From Tupaia tana (lineage: Eukaryota > Chordata > Mammalia > Scandentia > Tupaiidae), in the NCBI GenBank assembly GCA_026018925.1, contig JAKSZU010000189.1, positions 186,001-250,000 on the forward strand: DNA of 64,000 nucleotides, written 5' to 3'. Each line of letters starts with the position of its first letter. Position 1 is the stretch's first letter. The notes below the pieces were generated by a model. That model searched no databases, had not been told where the DNA came from, and worked only from the letters and a program-made list of their open reading frames with translations. This document shows positions 1 to 10,716 of this stretch, piece by piece. Position numbers and translations under genes: made by a program.

Positions 1-126
1 ACGCTAACTCCAACCATAACAGTTACCAGAAAACTAAAAGTCACCCTAAACTTACTCCCTCAAACTAAGCTCAAACCTAACCTAACCTGAAGCCTAAATC
101 AAACCATACACCTAACCCTAACCCTA
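1..126. repeat. Partial unit at the left edge (type 1)
   Basis: The window opens inside a type 1 unit, at ACGCTAACTCC. It carries the type 1 marks: CATAACAGTTACCAGAAAAC, then TAAAAGTCACC, AAGCTC, and CTAAATCAAACCATACACC before the core. Only the first 42 bases or so of the unit lie outside the window. It is followed by types 2 to 7 in order. Confidence 0.9.
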
Positions 127-294
127 GGCGGACACCTTAACCTCAACCCCAACCCTAACCTGACCCTCACGCGAACTCCAACCGTAACACTGAACCGAAA
201 ACTAACATTAGCCCTAAACTTACTCCCTCAAACTAATTTCAAACCTAACCTAACCTGAAGCCTAACTCAAACCATAGACCTAACCCTAACCCTA
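127..294. repeat. Type 2 unit (CTTAACC start, AATTTC)
   Basis: This unit starts CACCTTAACCTCAACCCC, where other units have TTAAGCTC or TGAAGCTC. It then has TGACCCTCACGCGAACTCC, ACATTAGCCC in place of ACAGTAGCCC, and AATTTC. It ends with the ACTC/ATAGACC form. It nearly always follows type 1, and the pair recurs at about 2,145, 3,830, 5,850, 6,690, 8,530, 14,420, 29,065, 35,290 and 40,670. It was not seen between about 18.6 and 28.9 kb. Many later copies have CACGCTAACTCC in place of CACGCGAACTCC. Confidence 0.88.
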
Positions 295-462
295 GGCGGA
301 CACCTGAAGCTCAACCCCAACCCTAACCTGACCCTCACGCTATCTCCAACCGTAACACTGAACCGAAAACTAACAGTAGCCCTAAACTTACTCCCTCAAA
401 CTAAGTTCAAACCTAACCTAACCTAAAGCCTAAATCAAACCATACACCTAACCCTAACCCTA
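295..462. repeat. Type 3 unit (TGAAG start, CACGCTATCTCC, ATACACC end)
   Basis: This unit starts CACCTGAAGCTCAACCCC, continues TGACCCTCACGCTATCTCC, has AAGTTC, and ends AAATCAAACCATACACC before the core. The AAATC/ATACACC end is shared with type 1 and separates both from the ACTC/ATAGACC types. This copy has CCTAAAGCC where most units have CCTGAAGCC. Copies with the same change lie near 4,131, 36,427, 41,804 and 43,983, a useful mark for tracing block copies. Confidence 0.88.
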
Positions 463-630
463 GGCGGACACCTTAAGCTCAAGCCCAACCCTAACCTGAC
501 CCTCACGCTAACTCCAACCGTAACACTGAACCGAAAACTAACAGTAGCCCTAAACTTACTCCCTCAAACTAAGTTCAAACCTAACCTAACCTGAAGCCTA
601 ACTCAAACCATAGACCTAACCCTAACCCTA
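463..630. repeat. Type 4 unit (TTAAGCTCAAGCCC, CACGCTAACTCC)
   Basis: This unit starts CACCTTAAGCTCAAGCCC. The G in AAGCCC is its main mark, since other units have AACCCC. It continues TGACCCTCACGCTAACTCC with CGTAACACTGAACCG, then AAGTTC and the ACTC/ATAGACC end. It sits between types 3 and 5 in the basic order. CTTAAG at its start is an AflII recognition sequence, absent from TGAAG-start units. Confidence 0.88.
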
Positions 631-632
631 GG
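615..632 (-). repeat. Telomere-like core present in nearly every unit
   Basis: CCTAACCCTAACCCTAGG is two telomere-like hexamers and a third changed at its end. On the - strand it reads CCTAGGGTTAGGGTTAGG, close to the TTAGGG repeat of vertebrates, many other animals, many fungi and some protists. It recurs with few changes in almost every 168-bp unit. It ends in CCTAGG, the AvrII recognition sequence, so the boundary is also a restriction site. Exceptions include CCCCAGGAGG at about 21,325, 23,171, 26,531 and 27,371; GGGGG at about 1,808, 3,492 and 14,091; and CCCAGGC at about 10,207, 30,069, 37,468 and 42,845. Confidence 0.93.
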
Positions 633-798
633 CGGACACCTGAAGCTCAACCCCAACCCTAACCTAACCCTGACGCTATCTCCAACCGTAACACTGAACC
701 GAAAACTAACAGTAGCCCTAAACTTACTCCCTCAAACTAACTTCAATCCTAACCTAACCTGAAGCCTAACTCAAACCATAGACCTAACCCTAACCCTA
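631..798. repeat. Reference unit of the satellite (type 5)
   Basis: I use this unit as the reference, starting after the CCTA of the boundary. Its blocks in order are: GGCGGACACC at 1-10; TGAAGCTCAACCCC at 11-24; a telomere-like run AACCCTAACCTAACCC near 25-40; TGACGCTATCTCC at 41-53; AACCGTAACACTGAACCG at 54-71; AAAACTAACAGTAGCCC at 72-88; TAAACTTACTCCCTC at 89-103; AAACTAACTTC at 104-114; AACCTAACCTGAAGCC at 121-136; and the core at 153-168. Composition of the idealised unit is A60 C62 T29 G17 (47% GC). There are four CpG sites, in GGCGGA, GACGCT, ACCGTA and ACCGAA. This type carries AACTTC at 109-114, where other types have AAGTTC, AATTTC or AAGCTC. Confidence 0.95.
638..670 (-). other. 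G-rich run with quadruplex potential (one per unit)
   Basis: On the - strand this interval reads as G runs of 3, 2, 3 and 4 separated by TTA, TTA and TT (from + CCCCAACCCTAACCTAACCC, about 651-670), with GAGCTTCAGG beyond. Four closely spaced G runs could fold into a two-layer quadruplex. The adjacent core adds two GGG runs per unit. Types 3 and 4 keep the arrangement with one TTA changed to TCA. Type 6 loses it through AGTCCTAAAATGG. Folding is inferred from the pattern only. Confidence 0.55.
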
Positions 799-967
799 GG
801 CGGGACACCTTAAGCTCAACACCAGTCCTAAAATGGCCCTGACGCTAACTCCAACCATAACAGTTACCCGAAAACTAACAGTAGCCCTAAACTTACTCCT
901 TCAAACTAAGTTCAAACCTAACCTAACCTGAAGCCTAACACAAACCATAGACCCAACCCTAACCCTA
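799..967. repeat. Type 6 unit (AGTCCTAAAATGG)
   Basis: This unit starts TTAAGCTCAA and then has CCAGTCCTAAAATGGCCC in place of the telomere-like run, followed by CATAACAGTTACCCGAAAAC and ACAGTAGCCC. It is one of the few types with an ATG (in AAAATGG). Read in the frame of that ATG it is open for 32 codons to the TGA of CCTGAAGCC, with nothing to suggest translation. This copy is 169 bp because of an extra G (GGCGGGACACC). The type is frequent throughout, including the B domain. Confidence 0.88.
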
Positions 968-1135
968 GGCGGAAACCTGAAGCTCAACCCCAACGCTAAC
1001 CTCACCCTGACGCTATATCCAACCGTAACACTGAACCGAAAACTAACAGTAGCCCTAAACTTACTCCCTCAAACTAAGTTCAAACGTAACCTAACCTGAA
1101 GACTAACTCAAACCATAGACCTAACCCTAACCCTA
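968..1135. repeat. Type 7 unit (AACGCTAACCTCACCC, AAACGTAACC)
   Basis: This unit has GGAAACCTGAAGCTC at its start (other copies have GGACACC), then AACGCTAACCTCACCCTGACGC, and AAACGTAACC where others have AAACCTAACC. It follows type 6 and comes before type 1 or 1'. Copies at about 11,730, 16,120, 32,600, 37,980, 49,910, 52,100, 56,635 and 58,820 also share GAAGTTCAACCCC in place of GAAGCTCAACCCC, a marker that travels with larger blocks. Confidence 0.87.
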
Positions 1136-1303
1136 GGCGGACACCTTAAGCTCAACCCCAACCCTAAAATGGCCCTGACGCTAACTCCAACCATAACAGT
1201 TACCAGAAAACTAAAAGTCACCCTAAACTTACTCCCTCAAACTAAGCTCAAACCTAACCTAACCTGAAGCCTAACTCAAACCATAGACCTAACCCTAACC
1301 CTA
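1136..1303. repeat. Type 1' unit (type 1 body with AAAATGG)
   Basis: This unit reads TTAAGCTCAACCCCAACCC, then TAAAATGGCCCTGACGC, then the type 1 body (TTACCAGAAAAC, TAAAAGTCACC, AAGCTC). It combines the AAAATGG of type 6 with the rest of type 1 and may be a recombinant of the two. Here it ends ACTC/ATAGACC and is followed directly by type 3, skipping type 2. This gives a 5-unit cycle (1'-3-4-5-6) from 1,136 to 1,975. Elsewhere type 1' ends AAATC/ATACACC and keeps the type 2 follower. Confidence 0.83.
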
Positions 1304-1975
1304 GGCGGACACCTGAAGCTCAACCCCAACCCTAACCTGACCCTCACGCTATCTCCAACCGTAACACTGAACCGAAAACTAACAGTAGCCCTAAACTTAC
1401 TCCCTCAAACTAAATTCAAACCTAACCTAACCTGAAGCCTAAATCAAACCATACACCTAACCCTAACCCTAGGCGGACACCTTAAGCTCAAGCCCAACCC
1501 TAACCTGACCCTCACGCTAACTCCAACCGTAACACTGAACCGAAAACTAACAGTAGCCCTAAACTTACTCCCTCAAACTAAGTTCAAACCTAACCTAACC
1601 TGAAGCCTAACTCAAACCATAGACCTAACCCTAACCCTAGGCGGACACCTGAAGCTCAACCCCAACCCTAACCTAACCCTGACGCTATCTCCAACCGTAA
1701 CACTGAACCACAAACTAACATTAGCCCTAAACTTACTCCCTCAAACTAACTTCAAACCTAACCTAACCTGAAGCCTAACTCAAACCATAGACCTAACCCT
1801 AACCCTAGGGGGACACCTTAAGCTCAACCCCAGTCCTAAAATGGCCCTGACGCTAACTCCAACCATAACAGTTACCCGAAAACTAACAGTAGCCCTAAAC
1901 TTACTCCCTCAAACTAAGTTCAAACCTAACCTAACCTGAAGCCTAACTCAAACCATAGACCTAACCCTAACCCTA

Positions 1976-2144
1976 GGCGGACACCTGAAGCTCAACCCCA
2001 ACCCTAACCTGGCCCTGATGCCTAACTCCAACCATAACAGTTACCAGAAAACTAAAAGTCACCCTAAACTTACTCCCTCAAACTAAGCTCAAACCTAACC
2101 TAACCTGAAGCCTAAATCAAACCATACACCTAACCCTAACCCTA
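1976..2144. repeat. Type 1 unit (CTGGCCCTGA, ACCAGAAAACTAAAAGTC)
   Basis: This is a complete type 1 unit: CACCTGAAGCTCAACCCC, then AACCTGGCCCTGATG, CATAACAGTTACCAG, AAAACTAAAAGTCACCC, AAGCTC, and AAATC/ATACACC. It is 169 bp because of GATGCCTAAC. The GATG form returns, without the extra C, at about 14,299, 28,934, 35,158 and 40,536. Its ACCAGAAAACTAAAAGTC block is the best phase marker for the window. It is seen near 21, 1,201, 2,041, 3,721, 4,901, 5,741, 6,581, 8,429, 9,941, 11,971, 12,980, 14,325, 15,168, 16,344 and 17,353. It then disappears until about 28,968. Confidence 0.9.
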
Positions 2145-5100
2145 GGCGGACACCTTAACCTCAACCCCAACCCTAACCTGACCCTCACGCGAACTCCAAC
2201 CGTAACACTGAACCGAAAACTAACATTAGCCCTAAACTTACTCCCTCAAACTAATTTCAAACCTAACCTAACCTGAAGCCTAACTCAAACCATAGACCTA
2301 ACCCTAAACCCTAGGCGGACACCTGAAGCTCAACCCCAACCCTAACCTGACCCTCACGCTATCTCCAACCGTATCACTGAACCGAAAACTAACAGTAGCC
2401 CTAAACTTACTCCCTCAAACTAAGTTCAAACCTAACCTAACCTGAAGCCTAAATCAAACCATACACCTAACCCTAACCCCTAGGCGGACACCTTAAGCTG
2501 AAGCCCAACCCTAACCTGACCCTCACGCTAACTCCAACCGTAACACTGAACCGAAAACTAACAGTAGCCCTAAACTTACTCCCTCAAACTAAGTTCAAAC
2601 CTAACCTAACCTGAAGCCTAACTCAAACCATAGACCTAACTCTAACCCTAGGCGGACACCTGAAGCTCAACCCCAACCCTAACCTAACCCTGACGCTATC
2701 TCCAACCGTAACACTGAACCGAAAACTAACAGTAGCCCTAAACTTACTCCCTCAAACTAACTTCAAACCTAACCTAACCTGAAGCCTAACTCAAACAATA
2801 GACCTAACCCTAACCCTAGGCGGACACCTTAAGCTCAACCCCAGTCCTAAAATGGCCCTGAGGCTAACTCCAACCATAACAGTTACCCGAAAACTAACAG
2901 TAGCCCTAAACTTACTCCCTCAAACTAAGTTCAAACCTAACCTAACCTGAAGCCTAACTCAAACCATAGACCTAACCCTAACCCTAGGCGGACACCTGAA
3001 GCTCAACCCCAACCCTAACCTAACCCTGACGATATCTCCAACCGTAACACTGAACCGAAAACTAGCAGTAGCCCTAAACTTACTCCCACAAACTAACTTC
3101 AAACCTAACCTAACCTGAAGCCTAACTCAAAACCATAGACCTAACCCTAATCCTAGGTGGACACCTTAAGCTCAACCCCAGTCCTAAAATGGCCCTGACG
3201 CTAACTCCAACCATAACAGTTACCCGAAAACTAACAGTAGCCCTAAACTTACTCCCTCAAACTAAGTTCAAACCTAACCTAACCTGAAGCCTAACTCAAA
3301 CCATAGACCTAACCCTAAACCTAGGCGGACACCTGAAGCTCAACCCCAACCCTAACCTAACCCTGACGCTATCTCCAACCGTAACACTGAACCACAAACT
3401 AACAGTAGCCCTAAACTTACTCCCTCAACCTAACTTCAAACCTAACCTAACCTGAAGCCTAACTCAAACCATAGACCTAACCCTAACCCTAGGGGGACAC
3501 CTTAAGCTCAACCCCAGTCCTAAAATGGCCCTGACGCTAACTCCAACCATAACAGTTACCCGAAAACTAACAGTAGCCCTAAACTTACTCCCTCAAACTA
3601 AGTTCAAACCTAACCTAACCTGAAGCCTAACTCAAACCATAGACCTAACCCTAACCCTAGGCGGACACCTGAAGCTCAACCCCAACCCTAACCTGGCCCT
3701 GACGCTAACTCCAACCATAACAGTTACCAGAAAACTAAAAGTCACCCTAAACTTACTCCCTCAAACTAAGCTCAAACCTAACCTAACCTGAAGCCTAAAT
3801 CAAACCATACACCTAACCCTAACCCTAGGCGGACACCTTAACCTCAACCCCAACCCCTAACCTGACCCTCACGCGAACTCCAACCGTAACACTGAACCGA
3901 AAACTAACATTAGCCCTAAACTTACTCCCTCAAACTAATTTCAAACCTAACCTAACCTGAAGCCTAACTCAAACCATAGACCTAACCCTAACCCTAGGCG
4001 GACACCTGAAGCTCAACCCCAACCCTAACCTGACCCTCACGCTATCTCCAACCGTAACACTGAACCGAAAACTAACAGTAGCCCTAAACTTACTCCCTCA
4101 AACTAAGTTCAAACCTAACCTAACCTAAAGCCTAAATCAAACCATACACCTAACCCTAACCCTAGGCGGACACCTTAAGCTCAAGCCCAACCCTAACCTG
4201 ACCCTCACGCTAACTCCAACCGTAACACTGAACCGAAAACTAACAGTAGCCCTAAACTTACTCCCTCAAACTAAGTTCAAACCTAACCTAACCTGAAGCC
4301 TAACTCAAACCATAGACCTAACCCTAACCCTAGGCGGACACCTGAAGCTCAACCCCAACCCTAACCTAACCCTGACGCTATCTCCAACCGTAACACTGAA
4401 CCGAAAACTAACAGTAGCCCTAAACTTACTCCCTCAAACTAACTTCAATCCTAACCTAACCTGAAGCCTAACTCAAACCATAGACCTAACCCTAACCCTA
4501 GGCGGACACCTTAAGCTCAACCCAGTCCTAAAATGGCCCTGACGCTAACTCCAACCATAACAGTTACCCGAAAACTAACAGTAGCCCTAAACTTACTCCT
4601 TCAAACTAAGTTCAAACCTAACCTAACCTGAAGCCTAACACAAACCATAGACCCAACCCTAACCCTAGGCGGAAACCTGAAGCTCAACCCCAACGCTAAC
4701 CTCACCCTGACGCTATATCCAACCGTAACACTTAACCGAAAACTAACAGTAGCCCTAAACTTACTCCCTCAAACTAAGTTCAAACGTAACCTAACCTGAA
4801 GACTAACTCAAACCATAGACCTAACCCTAACCCTAGGCGGACACCTTAAGCTCAACCCCAACCCTAAAATGGCCCTGACGCTAACTCCAACCATAACAGT
4901 TACCAGAAAACTAAAAGTCACCCTAAACTTACTCCCTCAAACTAAGCTCAAACCTAACCTAACCTGAAGCCTAACTCAAACCATAGACCTAACCCTAACC
5001 CTAGGCGGACACCTGAAGCTCAACCCCAACCCTAACCTGACCCTCACGCTATCTCCAACCGTAACACTGAACCGAAAACTAACAGTAGCCCTAAACTTAC

Positions 5101-5299
5101 TCCCTCAAACTAAATTCAAACCTAACCTAACCTGAAGCCTAAATCAAACCATACACCTAACCCTAACCTAGGCGGACACCTTAAGCTCAAGCCCAACCCT
5201 AACCTGACCCTCACGCTAACTCCAACCGTAACACTGAACCGAAAACTAACAGTAGCCCTAAACTTACTCCCTCAAACTAAGTTCAAACCTAACCTAACC

Positions 5300-8200
5300 T
5301 GAAGCCTAAATCAAACCATACACCTAACCCTAACCCTAGGCGGACACCTTAAGCTCAAGCCCAACCCTAACCTGACCCTCACGCTAACTCCAAACGTAAC
5401 ACTGAACCGAAAACTAACAGTAGCCCTAAACTTACTCCCTCAAACTAAGTTCAAACCTAACCTAACCTGAAGCCTAACTCAAACCATAGACCTAACCCTA
5501 ACCCTAGGCGGACACCTGAAGCTCAACCCCAACCCTAACCTAACCCTGACGCTATCTCCAACCGTAACACTGAACCGAAAACTAACAGTAGCCCTAAACT
5601 TACTCCCTCAAACTAAGTTCAAACGTAACCTAACCTGAAGCCTAACTCAAACCATAGACCTAACCCTAACCCTAGGCGGACACCTTAAGCTCAACCCCAA
5701 CCCTAACCTGGCCCTGACGCTAACTCCAACCATAACAGTTACCAGAAAACTAAAAGTCACCCTAAACTTACTCCCTCAAACTAAGCTCAAACCTAACCTA
5801 ACCTGAAGCCTAAATCAAACCATACACCTAACCCTAACCCTAGGCGGACACCTTAACCTCAACCCCAACCCTAACCTGACCCTCACGCGAACTCCAACCG
5901 TAACACTGAACCGAAAACTAACATTAGCCCTAAACTTACTCCCTCAAACTAATTTCAAACCTAACCTAACCTGAAGCCTAAATCAAACCATAGACCTAAC
6001 CCTAACCCTAGGCGGACACCTGAAGCTCAACCCCAACCCTAACCTGACCCTCACGCTATCTCCAACCGTAACACTGAACCGAAAACTAACAGTAGCCCTA
6101 AACTTACTCCCTCAAAATAAGTTCAAACCTAACCTAACCTGAAGCCTAAATCAAACCATACACCTAACCCTAACCCTAGGCGGACTCCTTAAGCTCAAGC
6201 CCAACCCTAACCTGACCCTCACGCTAACTCCAACCGTAACACTGAACCGAAAACTAACAGTAGCCCTAAACTTACTCCCTCAAACTAAGTTCAAACCTAA
6301 CCTAACCTGAAGCCTAACTCAAACCATAGACCTAACCCTAACCCTAGGCGGACACCTGAAGCTCAACCCCAACCCTAACATAACCCTGACGCTATCTCCA
6401 ACCGTAACACTGAACCGAAAACTAACAGTAGCCCTAAACTTACTCCCTCAAACTAAGTTCAAACGTAACCTAACCTGAAGCCTAACTCAAACCATAGACC
6501 TAACCCTAACCCTAGGCGGACACCTTAAGCTCAACCCCAACCCTAACCTGGCCCTGACGCTAACTCCAACCATAACAGTTACCAGAAAACTAAAAGTCAC
6601 CCTAAACTTACTCCCTCAAACTAAGCTCGAACCTAACCTAACCTGAAGCCTAAATCAAACCATACACCTAACCCTAACCCTAGGCGGACACCTTAACCTC
6701 AACCCCAACCCTAACCTGACCCTCACGCGAACTCCAACCGTAACACTGAACCGAAAACTAACATTAGCCCTAAACTTACTCCCTCAAACTAATTTCAAAC
6801 CTAACCTGACCTGAAGCCTAAATCAAACCATAGACCTAACCCTAACCCTAGGCGGACACCTGAAGCTCAACCCCAACCCTAACCTGACCCTCACGCTATC
6901 TCCAACCGTAACACTGAACCGAAAGCTAACAGTAGCCCTAAACTTACTCCCTCAAAATAAGTTCAAACCTAACCTAACCTGAAGCCTAAATCAAACCATA
7001 CACCTAACCCTAACCCTAGGCGGACACCTTAAGCTCAAGCCCAACCCTAACCTGACCCTCACGCTAACTCCAACCGTAACACTGAACCGAAAACTAACAG
7101 TAGCCCTAAACTTACTCCCTCAAACTAAGTTCAAACCTAACCTAACCTGAAGCCTAACTCAAACCATAGACCTAACCCTAACCCTAGGCGGACACCTGAA
7201 GCTCAACCCCAACCCTAACCTAACCCTGACGCTATCTCCAACCGTAACACTGAACCGAAAACTAACAGTAGCCCTAAACTTACTCCCTCAAACTAACTTC
7301 AAACCTAACCTAACCTGACGCCTAACTCAAACCATAGACATAACCCTAACCCTAGGCGGACACCTTAAGCTCAACCCCAGTCCTAAAATGGCCCTGACGC
7401 TAACTACAACCATAACAGTTACCCGAAAACTAACAGTAGCCCTAAACTTACTCCCTCAAACTAAGTTCAAACCTAACCTAACCTGAAGCCTAACTCAAAC
7501 CATAGACCTAACCCTAACCCTAGGCGGACACCTGAAGCTCAACCCCAACCCTAACCTAACCCTGACGATATCTCCAACCGTAACACTGAACCGAAAACTA
7601 GCAGTAGCCCTAAACTTACTCCCACAAACTAACTTCAAACCTAACCTAACCTGAAGCCTAACTCAAACCATAGACCTAACCCTAATCCTAGGCGGACACC
7701 TTAAGCTCAACCCCAGTCCTAAAATGGCCCTGACGCTAACTCCAACCATAACAGTTACCCGAAAACTAACAGTAGCCCTAAACTTACTCCCTCAAACTAA
7801 GTTCAAACCTAACCTAACCTGAACCCTAACTCAAACCATAGACCTAACCCTAACCCTAGGCGGACACCTGAAGCTCAACCCCAACCCTAACCTGACCCTC
7901 ACGCTATCTCCCACCGTAACACTGAACCGAAAACTAACAGTAGCCCTAAACTTACTCCCTCAAACTAAGTTCAAACCTAACCTAACCTGAAGCCTAAATC
8001 AAACCATACACCTAACCCTAACCCTAGGCGGACACCTTAAGCTCAAGCCCAACCCTAACCTGACCCTCACGCTAACTCCAAACGTAACACTGAACCGAAA
8101 ACTAACAGTAGCCCTAAACTTACTCCCTCAAACTAAGTTCAAACCTAACCTAACCTGAAGCCTAACTCAAACCATAGACCTAACCCTAACCCTAGGCGGA

Positions 8201-10716
8201 CACCTGAAGCTCAACCCCAACCCTAACCTAACCCTGACGCTATCTCCAACCGTAACACTGAACCGAAAACTAACAGTAGCCCTAAACTTACTCCCTCAAA
8301 CTAAGTTCAAACGTAACCTAACCTGAAGCCTAACTCAAACCATAGACCTAACCCTAACCCTAGGCGGAAACCTTAAGCTCAACCCCAACCCTAACCTGGC
8401 CCTGACGCTAACTCCAACCATAACAGTTACCAGAAAACTAAAAGTCACCCTAAACTTACTCCCTCAAACTAAGCTCAAACCTAACCTAACCTGAAGCCTA
8501 AATCAAACCATACACCTAACCCTAACCCTAGGCGGACACCTTAACCTCAACCCCAACCCTAACCTGACCCTCACGCGAACTCCAACCGTAACACTGAACC
8601 GAAAACTAACATTAGCCCTAAACTTACTCCCTCAAACTAATTTCAAACCTAACCTAACCTGAAGCCTAAATCAAACCATAGACCTAACCCTAACCCTAGG
8701 CGGACACCTGAAGCTCAACCCCAACCCTAACCTGACCCTCACGCTATCTCCAACCGTAACACTGAACCGAAAACTAACAGTAGCCCTAAACTTACTCCCT
8801 CAAAATAAGTTCAAACCTAACCTAACCTGAAGCCTAAATCAAACCATACACCTAACCCTAACCCTAGGCGGACACCTTAAGCTCAAGCCCAACCCTAACC
8901 TGACCTTCACGCTAACTCCAACCGTAACACTGAACCGAAAACTAACAGTAGCCATAAACTTACTCCCTCAAACTAAGTTCAAACCTAACCTAACCTGAAG
9001 CCTAACTCAAACCATAGACCTAACCCTAACCCTAGGCGGACACCTGAAGCTCAACCCCAACCCTAACCTAACCCTGACGCTATCTCCAACCGTAACACTG
9101 AACCGAAAACTAACAGTAGCCCTAAACTTACTCCCTCAAACTAACTTCAAACCTAACCTAACCTGAAGCCTAACTCAAACCATAGACATAACCCTAACCC
9201 TAGGCGGACACCTTAAGCTCAACCCCAGTCCTAAAATGGCCCTGACGCTAACTACAACCATAACAGTTACCCGAAAACTAACAGTAGCCCTAAACTTACT
9301 CCCTCAAACTAAGTTCAAACCTAACCTAACCTGAAGCCTAACTCAAACCATAGACCTAACCCTAACCCTAGGCGGACACCTGAAGCTCAACCCCAACCCT
9401 AACCTGACCCTCACGCTATCTCCAACCGTAACACTGAACCGAAAACTAACAGTAGCCCTAAACTTACTCCCTCAAACTAAGTTCAAACCTAACCTAACCT
9501 GAAGCCTAAATCAAACCATACACCTAACCCTAACCCTAGGCGGACACCTTAAGCTCAAGCCCAACCCTAACCTGACCCTCACGCTAACTCCAAACGTAAC
9601 ACTGAACCGAAAACTAACAGTAGCCCTAAACTTACTCCCTCAAACTAAGTTCAAACCTAACCTAACCTGAAGCCTAACTCAAACCATAGACCTAACCCTA
9701 ACCCTAGGCGGACACCTGAAGCTCAACCCCAACCCTAACCTAACCCTGACGCTATCTCCAACCGTAACACTGAACCGAAAACTAACAGTAGCCCTAAACT
9801 TACTCCCTCAAACTAAGTTCAAACGTAACCTAACCTCAAGCCTAACTCAAACCATAGACCTAACCCTAACCCTAGGCGGAAACCTTAAGCTCAACCCCAA
9901 CCCTAACCTGGCCCTGACGCTAACTCCAACCATAACAGTTACCAGAAAACTAAAAGTCACCCTAAACTTACTCCCTCAAACTAAGCTCAAACCTAACCTA
10001 ACCTGAAGCCTAAATCAAACCATACACCTAACCCTAACCCTAGGCGGACACCTTAACCTCAACCCCAACCCTAACCTGACCCTCACGCTAACTCCAACCG
10101 TAACACTGAACCGAAAACTAACAGTAGCCCTAAACTTACTCCCTCAAACTAATTTCAAACCTAACCTAACCTGAAGCCTAAATCAAACCATACACCTAAC
10201 CCTAACCCAGGCGGACACCTTAAGCTCAAGCCCAACCCTAACCTGACCCTCACGCTAACTCCAACCGTAACACTGAACCGAAAACTAACAGTAGCCCTAA
10301 ACTTACTCCCTCAAAACTAACTTCAAACCTAACCTAACCTGAAGCCTAAATCAAACCATACACCTAACCCTAACCCTAGGCGGACACCTTAAGCTCAAGC
10401 CCAACACTAACCTGACCCTCATGCTAACTCCAATCGTAACACTGAACCGAAAAAATAACAGTAGCCCTAAACTTACTCCCTCAAACTAAGTTCAAACCTA
10501 ACCTAACCTGAAGCCTAACTCAAACCATAGACCTAACCCTAACCCAAGGCGGACACCTGAAGCTCAACCCCAACCCTAACCTAACCCTGACGCTATCTCC
10601 AACCGTAACACTGAACCGAAAAACTAACAGTAGCCCTAAACTTACTCCCTCAAACTAACTTCAAACCTAACCTAACCTGAAGCCTAACTCAAACCATAGA
10701 CCTAACCCTAACCCTA
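5300..10716. repeat. Five-unit cycles nested in an 11-unit (1.85-kb) repeat
   Basis: Type 1 blocks near 5,741 and 6,581 are 840 bp apart (5 units). About 5,600-6,400 matches 6,440-7,240, with the shared oddity CTCAAAATAAG at about 6,112 and 6,952. The same oddity returns at about 8,801, and GCTAACTACAACC at 7,398 returns near 9,247, so an 11-unit (about 1,850 bp) repeat is laid over the 5-unit cycle. CCAAACGTAAC near 5,392, 8,078 and 9,591 marks copies of one type 4 variant. The stretch about 7,560-7,640 (GACGATATCTCC, CTAGCAGTAGCC, CCCACAAAC) matches about 3,028-3,095. Confidence 0.75.

Larger units (their letters stand above)
1..5300. repeat. Heptamer-derived block with a 3.7-kb (22-unit) repeat
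   Basis: From 1 the unit order is 1-2-3-4-5-6-7 (about 1,176 bp) followed by 1'-3-4-5-6 (840 bp), then type 1 again at 1,976. The next cycle, from 1,976 to about 3,660, is a 10-unit version in which types 5 and 6 alternate several times after type 4. The sequence from 1 to about 1,650 matches about 3,701-5,360. Shared marks include CTTCAATCCT (about 753 and 4,443), GACGCTATATCC (about 1,009 and 4,709) and AAATTCAAACC (about 1,411 and 5,112). The offset is about 3,700 bp, or 22 units. An ACCACAAACTAAC variant of type 5 with a GGGGG boundary after it occurs at about 1,708 and 3,393. Confidence 0.8.

Noticed and set aside
833-930. Small protein gene starting at ATG in AAAATGGCC units
   Set aside because: The frame is open for only 32 codons and stops at the TGA of CCTGAAGCC. 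The same short frame occurs in every type 6 unit, and nothing suggests a promoter or selection on the protein.
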